Part shown: piece by piece, positions 49,783 through 57,295 of the stretch | Numbering within the stretch: the first letter of the stretch is position 1 | Layout: each line of letters starts with the position of its first letter | NCBI GenBank assembly: GCA_964429135.1 | Contig: CAYSAU010000001.1 | Location: 124,001-188,000 of the forward strand | From: CAZSDU01 sp964429135 | Lineage (GTDB): Bacteria > Bacteroidota > Bacteroidia > Bacteroidales > FEN-979 | DNA length: 64,000 nt | Direction: 5' to 3' | Position numbers and translations under genes: made by a program | The notes under the pieces: generated by a model | The model's database searches: none | What the model saw: the letters and a program-made list of their open reading frames with translations, nothing else | Told to the model about the DNA's origin: nothing

Positions 49783-52332
49783 TTAACCTGCATTTTCATA
49801 ACTCTTTTTATAGTCTTGTCGGCTTAAAACTGTGTCAAACAGACCAACATCTTCTCCCAGGTGTCTATTGATTTTGATATATACTAAACTGGTATCTTCG
49901 TAACGTTTGAATTTGTAAACGGCATCATTCATTAAAGCAGAGTTGAACACTCCAAGACTTACCAATAACTCAAAGTCCTTGACAGAAAGTCCTGTTACCT
50001 TTTTGAAAAGTCCTGGTTCTAATTGCGTGATTACATCTTTAAGGCTTCTTTCTCGATAGTCTGTCAAATACATAAACACTGGTATTCTTGTCGCAAACTT
50101 GATTAGCTTCTCTTGGATTTGTTTTCTCAGGCTTTTGTAATCCTTTTCTTCGTCTGAAAGTTCTTTTTTCTCTTTCTTGGTCAATTCCCGGTCGTTGGCT
50201 TCTTTTTTTGCTTTTTTAACGGCTTCCGATTTGTTGATAATGGTTTCAATATCCTGATTCAAATTCCTGAAGCCTTCAATGCTCATTAAAGCTTTCATTG
50301 CTTCTTCATTTGCCATCAGTCGGGCAAGCGTGCTGTTGTCCACATTCACGAGCAATGCACTTTCCCAACGTCTCGCTAAGAGCGTTGCGGTTGTTCCACT
50401 CATTGCCATATCCAAAATTCCCGCGGCATCCACTTGCTTCATTGAACTGCCGTCATAAGCCAATACAGGCAGGAAGTTTATAAACTCAGCAACTTTTGCT
50501 TCGGGGTTCGATTCGTTTACATTCAACCGGCAACTGTAATCGGCTATTTGCCTTAATGCACGGTCGGGGGCAAAGTCAAAAACGTAACATTCTTCTTTTA
50601 GGATTTCTTCTTTGTTGGGCGATTTGCTGTCGGGGTTTTTAATAACCCAAGGCGTTTGTACACGGAATGCTGCCTGAAAGTAGGTTTCAGGACTGGAAGA
50701 ATTACGCAGCATAAAAATTCCTGTCCAAGGTTTTACCGATACGCCTGTAGTGAGTTTGCCACACGACAGAGTAATTGTTTTGGATTCCAAAGGATTGTCA
50801 GTCATTGCATCTAAAACTGGGGGCAATGCGTCTATTCCAATTCCTGCTTGTGTTCCTGCCGCAACTACCACTTTGTAATCGTGGTAAAATATATTTTGTC
50901 TTCTTTCAAGTAATAAGGCCATTGCGTTACAAGCTGCAACTGTTGGCAAAAACCAAAAAGTGTGATTTAATACTTTCAGCAATGGAGCGTGTGAAAAAGG
51001 CAAAGGCGGTTTTTTTGCTCCCATTTTCAAATGGTCAACTGTGGTTTCGCTGAACGAACCCCGAATTAAATCCAACCATTTTTGTACTTCATCTTCGTAT
51101 TTGAAACGTGCTTTTCGTCCTTCGCCTTCGGCTGAAAAGAAAATATTTAAATCAAAACCGTCAAACTCACCTTGCATTGCAATTTGGCGAATGGAATCGG
51201 GCAATTGATAAGTGAGCATTACCATTCTTGGCAAAGCTGCATAAGGATTTGGTCCTTTTGAATCGTCCCAATTTTCTTTTGCCCTTTGTTCGTCTGAATA
51301 GGTCCAATTGAAAATTTGTTCTTCAATAAACTCGCCTGAACTGATTGCCCGAAAGGGAGTGCCTGACAAATACAAATAATGATTGGTACTGATGGGGATA
51401 ATTTTCTCTAAGTGCTCTGCTTTATCTTCTTCGGCAATCCCTTCTTTCTCTATCTTTTTATATTCTTCAATTTCTTTTTCGGCTTCTAAATCTTTACCGA
51501 ATAAATCTTTGGCATTTTCCCGCCAGGCTCCAAAATGGTATTCGTCAAAAATGATACAATCCCAAACCGTGGCGTGTACCCATTCATTTTTGATTTTTAT
51601 ACCGCCTGTGTTGGTGTTTTTTCCTAAATAATCCTGAAATGAACCGAAACAAACCAAAGGTTTTTTCAAGTCGATATCTTGCTCCGATAATTCATCAGCG
51701 TGTTTGGATATGAATTGCCAACCTTCAAAATCTTCGTGAGATTGTAAATCTTCTTTCCAAGCATCTTCAACGGCTGGTTTGAAGGTTAGCACCAACACTT
51801 TTTTCCAACCCATTTTTTTAGCCAATTGGTAACTGGCAAAGGTTTTCCCGAAACGCATTTTGGCGTTCCATAAAAAATGGGGCGTTCTGTCTTTGTTTTC
51901 TTTCTTGAAACTTTTGAAATAAGCAATGGTCTTGTTAACGGCGGTTTCCTGTTCGGGGCGCATACTGAAGTTAAGCACCCGGTTTTCATCAGTTTTTTCG
52001 CCTGTTTTGATTTGGTGAATAGCTTTGCGTAATTCATTTAACGTGCATTTAAACCATTCTCCGCTTTCGTTTCCAATTTTCCATTCTTTCAATAATCGGT
52101 GTACCTCGTGGTCGGTAAAAGAACTGCCATCCCGTTTCATGGCCGATTCTTCAAAAACAATACTGTATTGAATGGCAGCCGTGCCTAACTGTTCTTTGAT
52201 ACGTGTTTTTGCATCACGGTCAGTAAATCCAATTTTAAGTAAACCCTTATGCGTAGCCACACCCAGCAATTCATAAGCATAAATGGTTGGATTAGCGGAT
52301 GGTCGGGGTGGAAAAAAATCTTTCTTACTCAT
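49783..52332 (-). CDS. GIY-YIG-like nuclease fused to DEAD/DEAH helicase (restriction-type)
   Basis: 849 residues. The N-terminal ~85 residues have TIYAYELLGVATHKGLLKIG, then RIKEQLG and EVHRLLKEW, matching the T5orf172/Mug113 branch of GIY-YIG domains. A superfamily-2 helicase follows: Walker A AKMRFGKTFASY near 157, DEYHFG near 266, SGTPFRAI near 325, and ...AAFRVQTPW in the second RecA lobe, near 560. The first 15 residues (MSKKDFFPPRPSANP) are almost the same as those of the DUF1016 gene upstream. It probably acts as the DNA-translocating, cutting subunit of the restriction-like locus. It overlaps the KilA-N stop by 4 bp (ATGA). Confidence 0.82.
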   Translation of the reverse strand: MSKKDFFPPRPSANPTIYAYELLGVATHKGLLKIGFTDRDAKTRIKEQLGTAAIQYSIVFEESAMKRDGSSFTDHEVHRLLKEWKIGNESGEWFKCTLNELRKAIHQIKTGEKTDENRVLNFSMRPEQETAVNKTIAYFKSFKKENKDRTPHFLWNAKMRFGKTFASYQLAKKMGWKKVLVLTFKPAVEDAWKEDLQSHEDFEGWQFISKHADELSEQDIDLKKPLVCFGSFQDYLGKNTNTGGIKIKNEWVHATVWDCIIFDEYHFGAWRENAKDLFGKDLEAEKEIEEYKKIEKEGIAEEDKAEHLEKIIPISTNHYLYLSGTPFRAISSGEFIEEQIFNWTYSDEQRAKENWDDSKGPNPYAALPRMVMLTYQLPDSIRQIAMQGEFDGFDLNIFFSAEGEGRKARFKYEDEVQKWLDLIRGSFSETTVDHLKMGAKKPPLPFSHAPLLKVLNHTFWFLPTVAACNAMALLLERRQNIFYHDYKVVVAAGTQAGIGIDALPPVLDAMTDNPLESKTITLSCGKLTTGVSVKPWTGIFMLRNSSSPETYFQAAFRVQTPWVIKNPDSKSPNKEEILKEECYVFDFAPDRALRQIADYSCRLNVNESNPEAKVAEFINFLPVLAYDGSSMKQVDAAGILDMAMSGTTATLLARRWESALLVNVDNSTLARLMANEEAMKALMSIEGFRNLNQDIETIINKSEAVKKAKKEANDRELTKKEKKELSDEEKDYKSLRKQIQEKLIKFATRIPVFMYLTDYRERSLKDVITQLEPGLFKKVTGLSVKDFELLVSLGVFNSALMNDAVYKFKRYEDTSLVYIKINRHLGEDVGLFDTVLSRQDYKKSYENAG
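52289..52332 (-). repeat. Duplicated gene start, copy at the helicase
   Basis: The first 44 bases of the helicase gene match the first 44 of the DUF1016 gene (53494-53537) at 38 positions. The 8 bases before each ATG also match at 5. Beyond this the two genes are unrelated. Confidence 0.75.
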
Positions 52333-53141
52333 TTCAATAGTTTTCTGTTTTCAACCTCCAGTAAAATTTGCATTTGTTGAATGGAAATTTTATTTAACCG
52401 AATTAAGCGTTCAGGTTGAGGCATATTTTCATTAATAAAAACCGCATTGAGATTTTCTAAATTAGCTAAGCAAATCAATTGATTGATAGATGCATAATCT
52501 CTAATATTTCCTTTCAAATCGGGATTGGCATCCCGCCATTGTTTGGCTGTTATGCCGAACAAAGCCACATTTAGTACATCTGCTTCACTGGCATAGATGA
52601 TGGATGTTTGAACCTTTGTAAGCTCTTCGGGAATCAGGTTTTGATTGATGGCATTGGTATGTATGCGATAGTTTATTTTAGTGAGTTCCCGCTTGGCTGA
52701 CCAACCCAATTGTTTTTGCTCATCTTCTTTAAGGCGCTGAAATTCGTTGATTAAATAGAGTTTGAAAGGAACACTTATTGCCGAACCGAATTCAAAGGCG
52801 ATGTCTTTATGTGCATAAGTGCCGCCATACTTGCCTTTTTTAACAATAATCCCAATGGCATTGGTTTTTTCTATCCATTCCGAAACACTCAATACAAAAC
52901 CAGGCAAGCCCGCTTGCATTTTAAAGTGGTCAAATTCCACCACTTTAAAATCGGGATTGTGAATGAGTTCCCAAGTGCCTAAAAATTCAAGCGTATAACG
53001 GGTTCTAAGCCAGTTTTTAATAATATCGGCTGCACGACTTTCGCTTTCCTTGGCATTGGCCATATCGGTTAGCGAAATATAATCTCGATCTGCTACCGTT
53101 ATGATGCTTATATCTGATTTTTCAACTGTTATTTTTGCCAT
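52329..53141 (-). CDS. KilA-N domain protein
   Basis: 270 residues. The N-terminal ~135 residues are a KilA-N/APSES-like DNA-binding domain: DYISLTDMANAKESESRAADI, then NWLRTRYTLEFLGTWE, the GIIVKKGKYGGTYAHKDIAFEFG segment and FKLYLINEFQRLKED. The C-terminal half is helical. KilA-N proteins occur in phages and mobile islands, often beside restriction or toxin genes. Here it lies in the same operon as the methylases and the helicase and could serve as regulator or DNA-recognition part. It follows the truncated DUF1016 gene by 3 bp. Confidence 0.85.
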   Translation of the reverse strand: MAKITVEKSDISIITVADRDYISLTDMANAKESESRAADIIKNWLRTRYTLEFLGTWELIHNPDFKVVEFDHFKMQAGLPGFVLSVSEWIEKTNAIGIIVKKGKYGGTYAHKDIAFEFGSAISVPFKLYLINEFQRLKEDEQKQLGWSAKRELTKINYRIHTNAINQNLIPEELTKVQTSIIYASEADVLNVALFGITAKQWRDANPDLKGNIRDYASINQLICLANLENLNAVFINENMPQPERLIRLNKISIQQMQILLEVENRKLLK

Positions 53142-53144
53142 AAG

Positions 53145-53537
53145 TCATGAAAATCTTTTAATCCTGAAATTCCTGCTTCTGATAATGGTCTTTAGGTGTG
53201 TCCAAGTCAATTGTCTCCACAATGCGGAGACAATTTCAAAATCCGGAAAAGTCTCTGAAAAGCGGAGACAATGCCTCAATTGTTTTTCGCTCCAGCCATT
53301 TCCGAATTCTGCTGTTAATTGTCGTGCCAGCGATACGACAATCTCTTTGCCATACTCGGCTCGTTGATTTTGCAACACTTCTTCATTGATTCGCTTGCCT
53401 ATTTGCCAATACAGCATACTCATAGCCGAATTAACGGCCACAGCCACTTGCTGCCGGCCTTGTGCTATTAAATCCTTTATTTCGGTAAACAAAGGATGGG
53501 TGGACGGTTGGGGTGGAAAAAATTCTTTCTTACTCAT
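53145..53537 (-). pseudogene. Truncated DUF1016 (YhcG-type PDDEXK) protein, N-terminal domain only
   Basis: About 130 residues from the ATG at 53537, which overlaps the methylase stop; an ATG at 53549 is also in frame. Residues 18-125 match the DUF1016/YhcG N-terminal domain (LYWQIGKRINEEVLQNQR, GKEIVVSLARQLTAEFG, then VSALWRQLTWTHLKTII). Complete proteins run on for over 200 residues with the PDDEXK nuclease part. Here the frame ends at FRIKRFS and the KilA-N gene begins 3 bp later. The first 15 residues are a copy of the helicase start. It looks like a deletion remnant, though a stable short protein cannot be excluded. Confidence 0.72.
53494..53537 (-). repeat. Duplicated gene start, copy at the DUF1016 gene
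   Basis: Partner of the 44-bp repeat at 52289-52332. It encodes MSKKEFFPPQPSTHP against MSKKDFFPPRPSANP. Confidence 0.75.
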
Positions 53538-54573
53538 CTGAATCGTCATTTTGTGTTAAATCCATCGGACGAATCATACTTTCAATAAAAGCAATTTCTT
53601 CTTCCGTTAAACCGTATTTTTTGTAGAGTTTTTCGTCTGTCCAAACTTTGTTGAAATCCTGCATTGGCACGAAGGAATACACCTTCTTCATTGCATTTTG
53701 TGTATTCTTAATGAGTAAAACCAAAAATCTAAAAAAACGAGTACTTATATATTGAGCAACATTTTCAGCCTTATTTTTTGAAGTAAAAGGACCAATAACT
53801 AAATATGATTCAGTGCAACAAGAATTTGGTTCACCAAGAAGTGGTACGTTTACAATCTGGTGTGGAAAAGTCTCACCTGCACCGTATGCCTTTGAAATGT
53901 ATACTTTGTAACCTTTAACCCAATCTAAATTCTTTTTTATTTGAGATTTATCAATATAACCAATGCCTTCTCTTTGCCATCCATAGTAGTAAAATTGTAC
54001 TGAATCCATAAATGGTTCTTTTTTGTATTTCGGCTTGACTCTTTTATAACTTCCTTCAACTCGAACATCAAATCCAAAAGGGTCGTTTGCACTAATAATA
54101 TCAGCAAAACTCTGTTCTTTTAACTTTTGGACTTTTCTTAAAATAGAAATTGCATCATTGTATCTAATGAAAGTTTCTGCTCCTTTTTCAAGTAAATCTC
54201 TTTCCTCACTTGATATGATTTCGTCACCTTTATGGGTATGAACGTTACATTTTCCCTTATGAGTTCTATCCCATAAAAAATAGCAAACTCCACCTTTTAT
54301 CTCTACGCCTGGAAAACAATCAGAAGCATTGGGAAAATCGTGCATTTCCTTTATTCGATTGTCATTTAACATTTCTGCTCGGAACTCATCTACTCCACGA
54401 CCACCTGTAAACCAACGTGCAGGTATAATCATTGATAGATAAGTGGGATTTAGTTTTTTCGCTTGTTGTATAAACTTATGATAAATAGGAATTGCACTTG
54501 AGCCTGTGCCACCACCATCATTTAATTGATAAGGCGGATTTCCAACGATAACGTCAAATTTCATATTGAATAT
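53530..54573 (-). CDS. Eco57I-like adenine DNA methylase, C-terminal part (split by scaffold gap)
   Basis: The frame is open from the gap edge at 54573 to the stop at 53530. It begins with the catalytic motif IV NPPY in FDVIVGNPPYQLNDGGG, followed by FIQQAKKLNPTYLSMIIPARWF and a target-recognition-like region (SFADIISANDPFGFD onwards). It belongs to the N6-adenine methylase group of Eco57I/type I-like enzymes. With the artificial gap removed, it joins in frame to 54674-55250, giving one protein of about 521 residues. It is not a separate gene starting at the methionine at 54564. Confidence 0.85.
   Translation of the reverse strand: MFNMKFDVIVGNPPYQLNDGGGTGSSAIPIYHKFIQQAKKLNPTYLSMIIPARWFTGGRGVDEFRAEMLNDNRIKEMHDFPNASDCFPGVEIKGGVCYFLWDRTHKGKCNVHTHKGDEIISSEERDLLEKGAETFIRYNDAISILRKVQKLKEQSFADIISANDPFGFDVRVEGSYKRVKPKYKKEPFMDSVQFYYYGWQREGIGYIDKSQIKKNLDWVKGYKVYISKAYGAGETFPHQIVNVPLLGEPNSCCTESYLVIGPFTSKNKAENVAQYISTRFFRFLVLLIKNTQNAMKKVYSFVPMQDFNKVWTDEKLYKKYGLTEEEIAFIESMIRPMDLTQNDDSDE
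54519..54573. repeat. 55-bp contig-end duplication, copy 1
   Basis: Identical to 54674-54728, with only Ns between them. A shared end of 55 bases is what two contigs from a k=55 assembly graph would show, so this is almost certainly one sequence present twice. Confidence 0.9.
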
Positions 54574-54673
54574 NNNNNNNNNNNNNNNNNNNNNNNNNNN
54601 NNNNNNNNNNNNNNNNNNNNNNNNNNNNNNNNNNNNNNNNNNNNNNNNNNNNNNNNNNNNNNNNNNNNNNNNN
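54574..54673. other. Scaffold gap of 100 N
   Basis: Exactly 100 N, a placeholder length. It cuts the methylase gene just after its NPPY motif. Confidence 0.99.
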
Positions 54674-54728
54674 CATTTAATTGATAAGGCGGATTTCCAA
54701 CGATAACGTCAAATTTCATATTGAATAT
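54674..54728. repeat. 55-bp contig-end duplication, copy 2
   Basis: Identical to 54519-54573 on the other side of the N gap. Confidence 0.9.
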
Positions 54729-55250
54729 GTTGTAAGGTTTGTCTGTGTGAATAAATTGGTAAGCGTATGTTTCAAGTTCTCCGCCTCTGTCATAAACTTC
54801 TTTGGTGGCACCACAATATTTACATTTTTCGCTTTCCCAAATGTGTTCAATTCTTTTATGAATTATGTTTCCCTGCTCGTCATCAAAGGTTTCACAAATA
54901 GAGTATTTGCCATTGGCGGTTTTGGAGCAATACACACTTCTGCGAGAAAGCAAAGCCGTTAAATCGGTAATGGCAATGCCGTACAATTGTTGGCTGAAAA
55001 TGTGGTTAATGCGTTCTTGCTTGTCGGGTATTTGTAATTCCAAGCCTTTCGTTAATCGTTTTGCCATTTCGCGCAAGAACACGCCACTTTTAGAAACAGG
55101 GTCTAAAAACCTGGCGTTGGGGTTGCTCCACAATTCAGCAGGAAGTAAGTCCAAAACATCATTCACCAAACCGGGTGGGGTAAATACTTCATCGTTGCTC
55201 AAATTGGCAAGGCAGGAAAGTACATCGGGGTTATAGTTCGTTTGTATCAT
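54674..55250 (-). CDS. Eco57I-like adenine DNA methylase, N-terminal part (split by scaffold gap)
   Basis: Start ATG at 55250; a TTG at 55259 is in frame but less likely. The helical start LSNDEVFTPPGLVNDVLDLL resembles the N-terminus of type I-like methylases. RFLDPVSKSGVFLREM stands where motif I is expected but lacks the glycine pair, so SAM binding may be impaired. CKYCGATKEVYD could be half of a zinc site. The piece ends in NPPYQL at the gap. It overlaps the upstream methylase gene by 20 bp. Merged with the piece at 53530-54573 it is complete. Confidence 0.84.
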
Positions 55251-55902
55251 CTTCGCCAAGTTTTAAGAAATGAACAAGCGGAAAATCTTTTACAGGCTCG
55301 TCAATGGCAGCGGCATTTCCTTCATCGTTAAAAAGCGAGAACTGATGTGTTTTCTCCACCAAAAATTTAAACATATAATCTCTGCGTTTCAACATAGAAC
55401 CATTTACGGCACTCCATTCTGAAAATACAATGGGTTGTTTGGTTTCGGGATTGGTAAAGTCTAAAGCATCACCCCAAAGAATATTTCTTCCAAGAAGAAA
55501 CTTTACACTTCTTCTACACTCATCTTTACAATTGTCTTTAAAAAGCGAATTGTATTTTTCGTCAAATATTGTAAAAAGTCTTTTCCTGCATTCCGCTGCA
55601 TTGTCTTCTAAAATATCAACGCCGTAAATGCTCGTGATAGCAATCACCGAATAGCGTTCCCACTCAATTTGGCTTTTGCTGTATCTGCTGTCAACAACAG
55701 CTAATTTTCGTCTTAATACTTCTGCTAAAAAGTTTCCGTTGCCACAAGCAGGTTCTAAGAAACGGGAGTCAATGCGTTCTGTTTCGTGCTTTACCAAATC
55801 GAGCATCGCGTTTACTTCCCGTTGGTTAGTAAAAACTTCCCCGTGGTCGGCAACCCGTTGTTTGGATTTTACCTGGTTGTCTGTATTTATATCTTCTGTC
55901 AA
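55231..55902 (-). CDS. N6-adenine DNA methylase-like subunit with motif I only
   Basis: 223 residues if the TTG at 55902 is used. No ATG is available before the in-frame stop; ATT or ATA codons a few residues further up are alternatives, so the true start is uncertain. VADHGEVFTNQREVNAMLDLV and the SAM-binding motif RFLEPACGNGNFLAEVL are clear, followed by SIYGVDILEDNAAECRKRL. The catalytic NPPY motif is absent: the corresponding stretch reads PIVFSEWSAVNG. The next gene shows the reverse (NPPY kept, motif I degenerate), so the two may form one active enzyme. It is the first gene of the restriction-like operon. Confidence 0.78.
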   Translation of the reverse strand: MTEDINTDNQVKSKQRVADHGEVFTNQREVNAMLDLVKHETERIDSRFLEPACGNGNFLAEVLRRKLAVVDSRYSKSQIEWERYSVIAITSIYGVDILEDNAAECRKRLFTIFDEKYNSLFKDNCKDECRRSVKFLLGRNILWGDALDFTNPETKQPIVFSEWSAVNGSMLKRRDYMFKFLVEKTHQFSLFNDEGNAAAIDEPVKDFPLVHFLKLGEDDTNEL

Positions 55903-56249
55903 TTCAGTTACTTGTATTTTAATATTTTCTGTCGTCTAAGTTACTTTTTTCTGTTCACTTTTCTGTTGGTGCGCTTGGCTTTTTTACCTTGACCGATAAC
56001 GCCTCGCTAACCACAATTGGGCTTGTCCTCCCAACATGATGTGGGAGGCATCAAAATGGGGTGATAGCCGAAATGTCGCGATTCGTGCACAGCTAATGTT
56101 TTTAATCGTAAGGTAATAGAATGGAGTAACAAATCTAAGCAATCCCCATATCATAAAAAAATCAATTTCTTATCGATGATTGGATGAGATTTTTATTAAC
56201 AAGCGTATTACCTTTTTACTTTCACCGGATTAAGCAGAAAAACCTGTTT
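55903..56249. other. Intergenic region with REP-like hairpin
   Basis: 347 bp between the methylase operon (leftward) and the Y1 transposase genes (rightward). It holds the hairpin at 56027-56048 and otherwise no gene, RNA or clear promoter box for either side. Confidence 0.5.
56027..56048. repeat. Hairpin CCTCCCA-N8-TGGGAGG
   Basis: Perfect 7-bp arms with the loop ACATGATG, about 200 bp upstream of the transposase pair. GGAG-type hairpins are the usual single-strand targets of IS200/RAYT-type HUH transposases. Confidence 0.55.
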
Positions 56250-56693
56250 ATGTCGTACACAAAAATCTGGGTGCATGCCGTCTGGGGAGTTAAAGGACGG
56301 CATACCCTTCTATCGAACGGACATCGTCAGCAATTTCTCGACCATGTTAAAGAAGTAGTATCTAAAAAAGAGATAGAGATCAGCCTGATCAATTGCTGGG
56401 TTGATCATGTTCATTGCCTGATCCGCCTGAAACCTGAACAGAATATCGCGGAGGTGGTGCAGCAGATTAAAAAAGAAGCTGCTCATTGGATAAACGGAAA
56501 TCACCTGGAGAAAAAAAGATTTTTATGGTCAGGAGAGTACTATGTGGCTTCTGTCAGCGAAGGTAACCTCAAAGGGGTGAAGCATTATATTGCTGGGCAG
56601 GAACGCCAACATGCCCACAGAACCTATAAAGAAGAACTGGCCGCCTATTTTGAATCGTCTGTTTCCCCTGAATTCAACACCCTGATGTTATGA
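56250..56693 (+). CDS. IS200-type HUH (Y1) transposase
   Basis: 147 residues from the ATG at 56250 (the frame is open from 56184). The start MSYTKIWVHAVWGVKGRH is the classical IS200 TnpA start. The metal-binding HUH motif is HVHCLIRL near residue 56, and the catalytic tyrosine lies in KGVKHYIAGQ near 117. The enzyme nicks single-stranded DNA and forms a 5'-phosphotyrosine link. No TnpB accompanies it. Its stop overlaps the start of a second Y1 gene by 4 bp, which is unusual for an insertion sequence. Confidence 0.88.
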   Translation: MSYTKIWVHAVWGVKGRHTLLSNGHRQQFLDHVKEVVSKKEIEISLINCWVDHVHCLIRLKPEQNIAEVVQQIKKEAAHWINGNHLEKKRFLWSGEYYVASVSEGNLKGVKHYIAGQERQHAHRTYKEELAAYFESSVSPEFNTLML

Positions 56694-57253
56694 AAACCAC
56701 TATCCTCGAACCCGGGAAATGTTATCATATATACAACCGGGCACGTAATGGAGATCCATTGTTTGCCAATGATGAAGCCTGCAAATTCTTTCTCAGACTT
56801 TATAAAACCCATATAGTTCCCGTGGCCGATACATACGCCTACTGTCTGCTGAAAGATCATTTGCATATTCTCTTACGCATAAAAAAGGAGGTGAACGGAA
56901 GTGTATACCGCCCCTTTGCCTTGCTGTTCAATGCCTATACCAAGGGGTATAATCGGATGAACGGGAAACAGGGCAAACTTTTTCAATTCAAGTTGAAACG
57001 CGTGGAGATCAGCAAGGATCCCTGTATCTTTGATATGGTCAGGTATATCAATCAGAATGTAAAGAAACACAAGCTAACGGAGAACTTCATCCATTACAGG
57101 TTCTCTTCTTACAGGGCGACTGTGACAGTGAACGAGTCGTTGATATGCAAGAAGGAAATGATACGCCATTTCGGCAGCAGGGAAAATCTTGTCGATAAAC
57201 TCGGAACTGAAGTGGATGAAAAAAAAGTCAGATTGTTTATTTTAGAGGATTGA
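56690..57253 (+). CDS. REP-associated (RAYT-like) HUH transposase
   Basis: 187 residues. The start LEPGKCYHIYNRARNGDPLF matches RAYT/Y1 proteins ('G..YHI.NR'). The HUH motif is DHLHILLRIK near residue 63, and the tyrosine lies in MVRYINQNVKKH near 119, followed by YRFSSYRA ('..SSY'). RAYTs mobilise REP-type palindromes. It differs clearly from the preceding IS200-type protein, so the pair is not a recent duplication. Its start overlaps the first gene by 4 bp (ATGA). A palindrome ATTCCATGGAAT lies 11 bp after its stop. Confidence 0.85.
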   Translation: MKTTILEPGKCYHIYNRARNGDPLFANDEACKFFLRLYKTHIVPVADTYAYCLLKDHLHILLRIKKEVNGSVYRPFALLFNAYTKGYNRMNGKQGKLFQFKLKRVEISKDPCIFDMVRYINQNVKKHKLTENFIHYRFSSYRATVTVNESLICKKEMIRHFGSRENLVDKLGTEVDEKKVRLFILED

Positions 57254-57295
57254 TAAGGAAAGTTATTCCATGGAATTCCGTTATCTTAGCTGTCT

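Noticed and set aside
49600..49827. Possible 75-codon gene on the plus strand
   Set aside because: It overlaps the helicase 3' end, has no recognisable family features, and looks hydrophobic only because the DNA is AT-rich.
53209..53235. Perfect 10-bp inverted repeat AATTGTCTCC-N7-GGAGACAATT
   Set aside because: It lies inside the DUF1016 coding sequence and follows from codons for IVSALWRQL; a third half-copy nearby is also coding. No regulatory role is needed.
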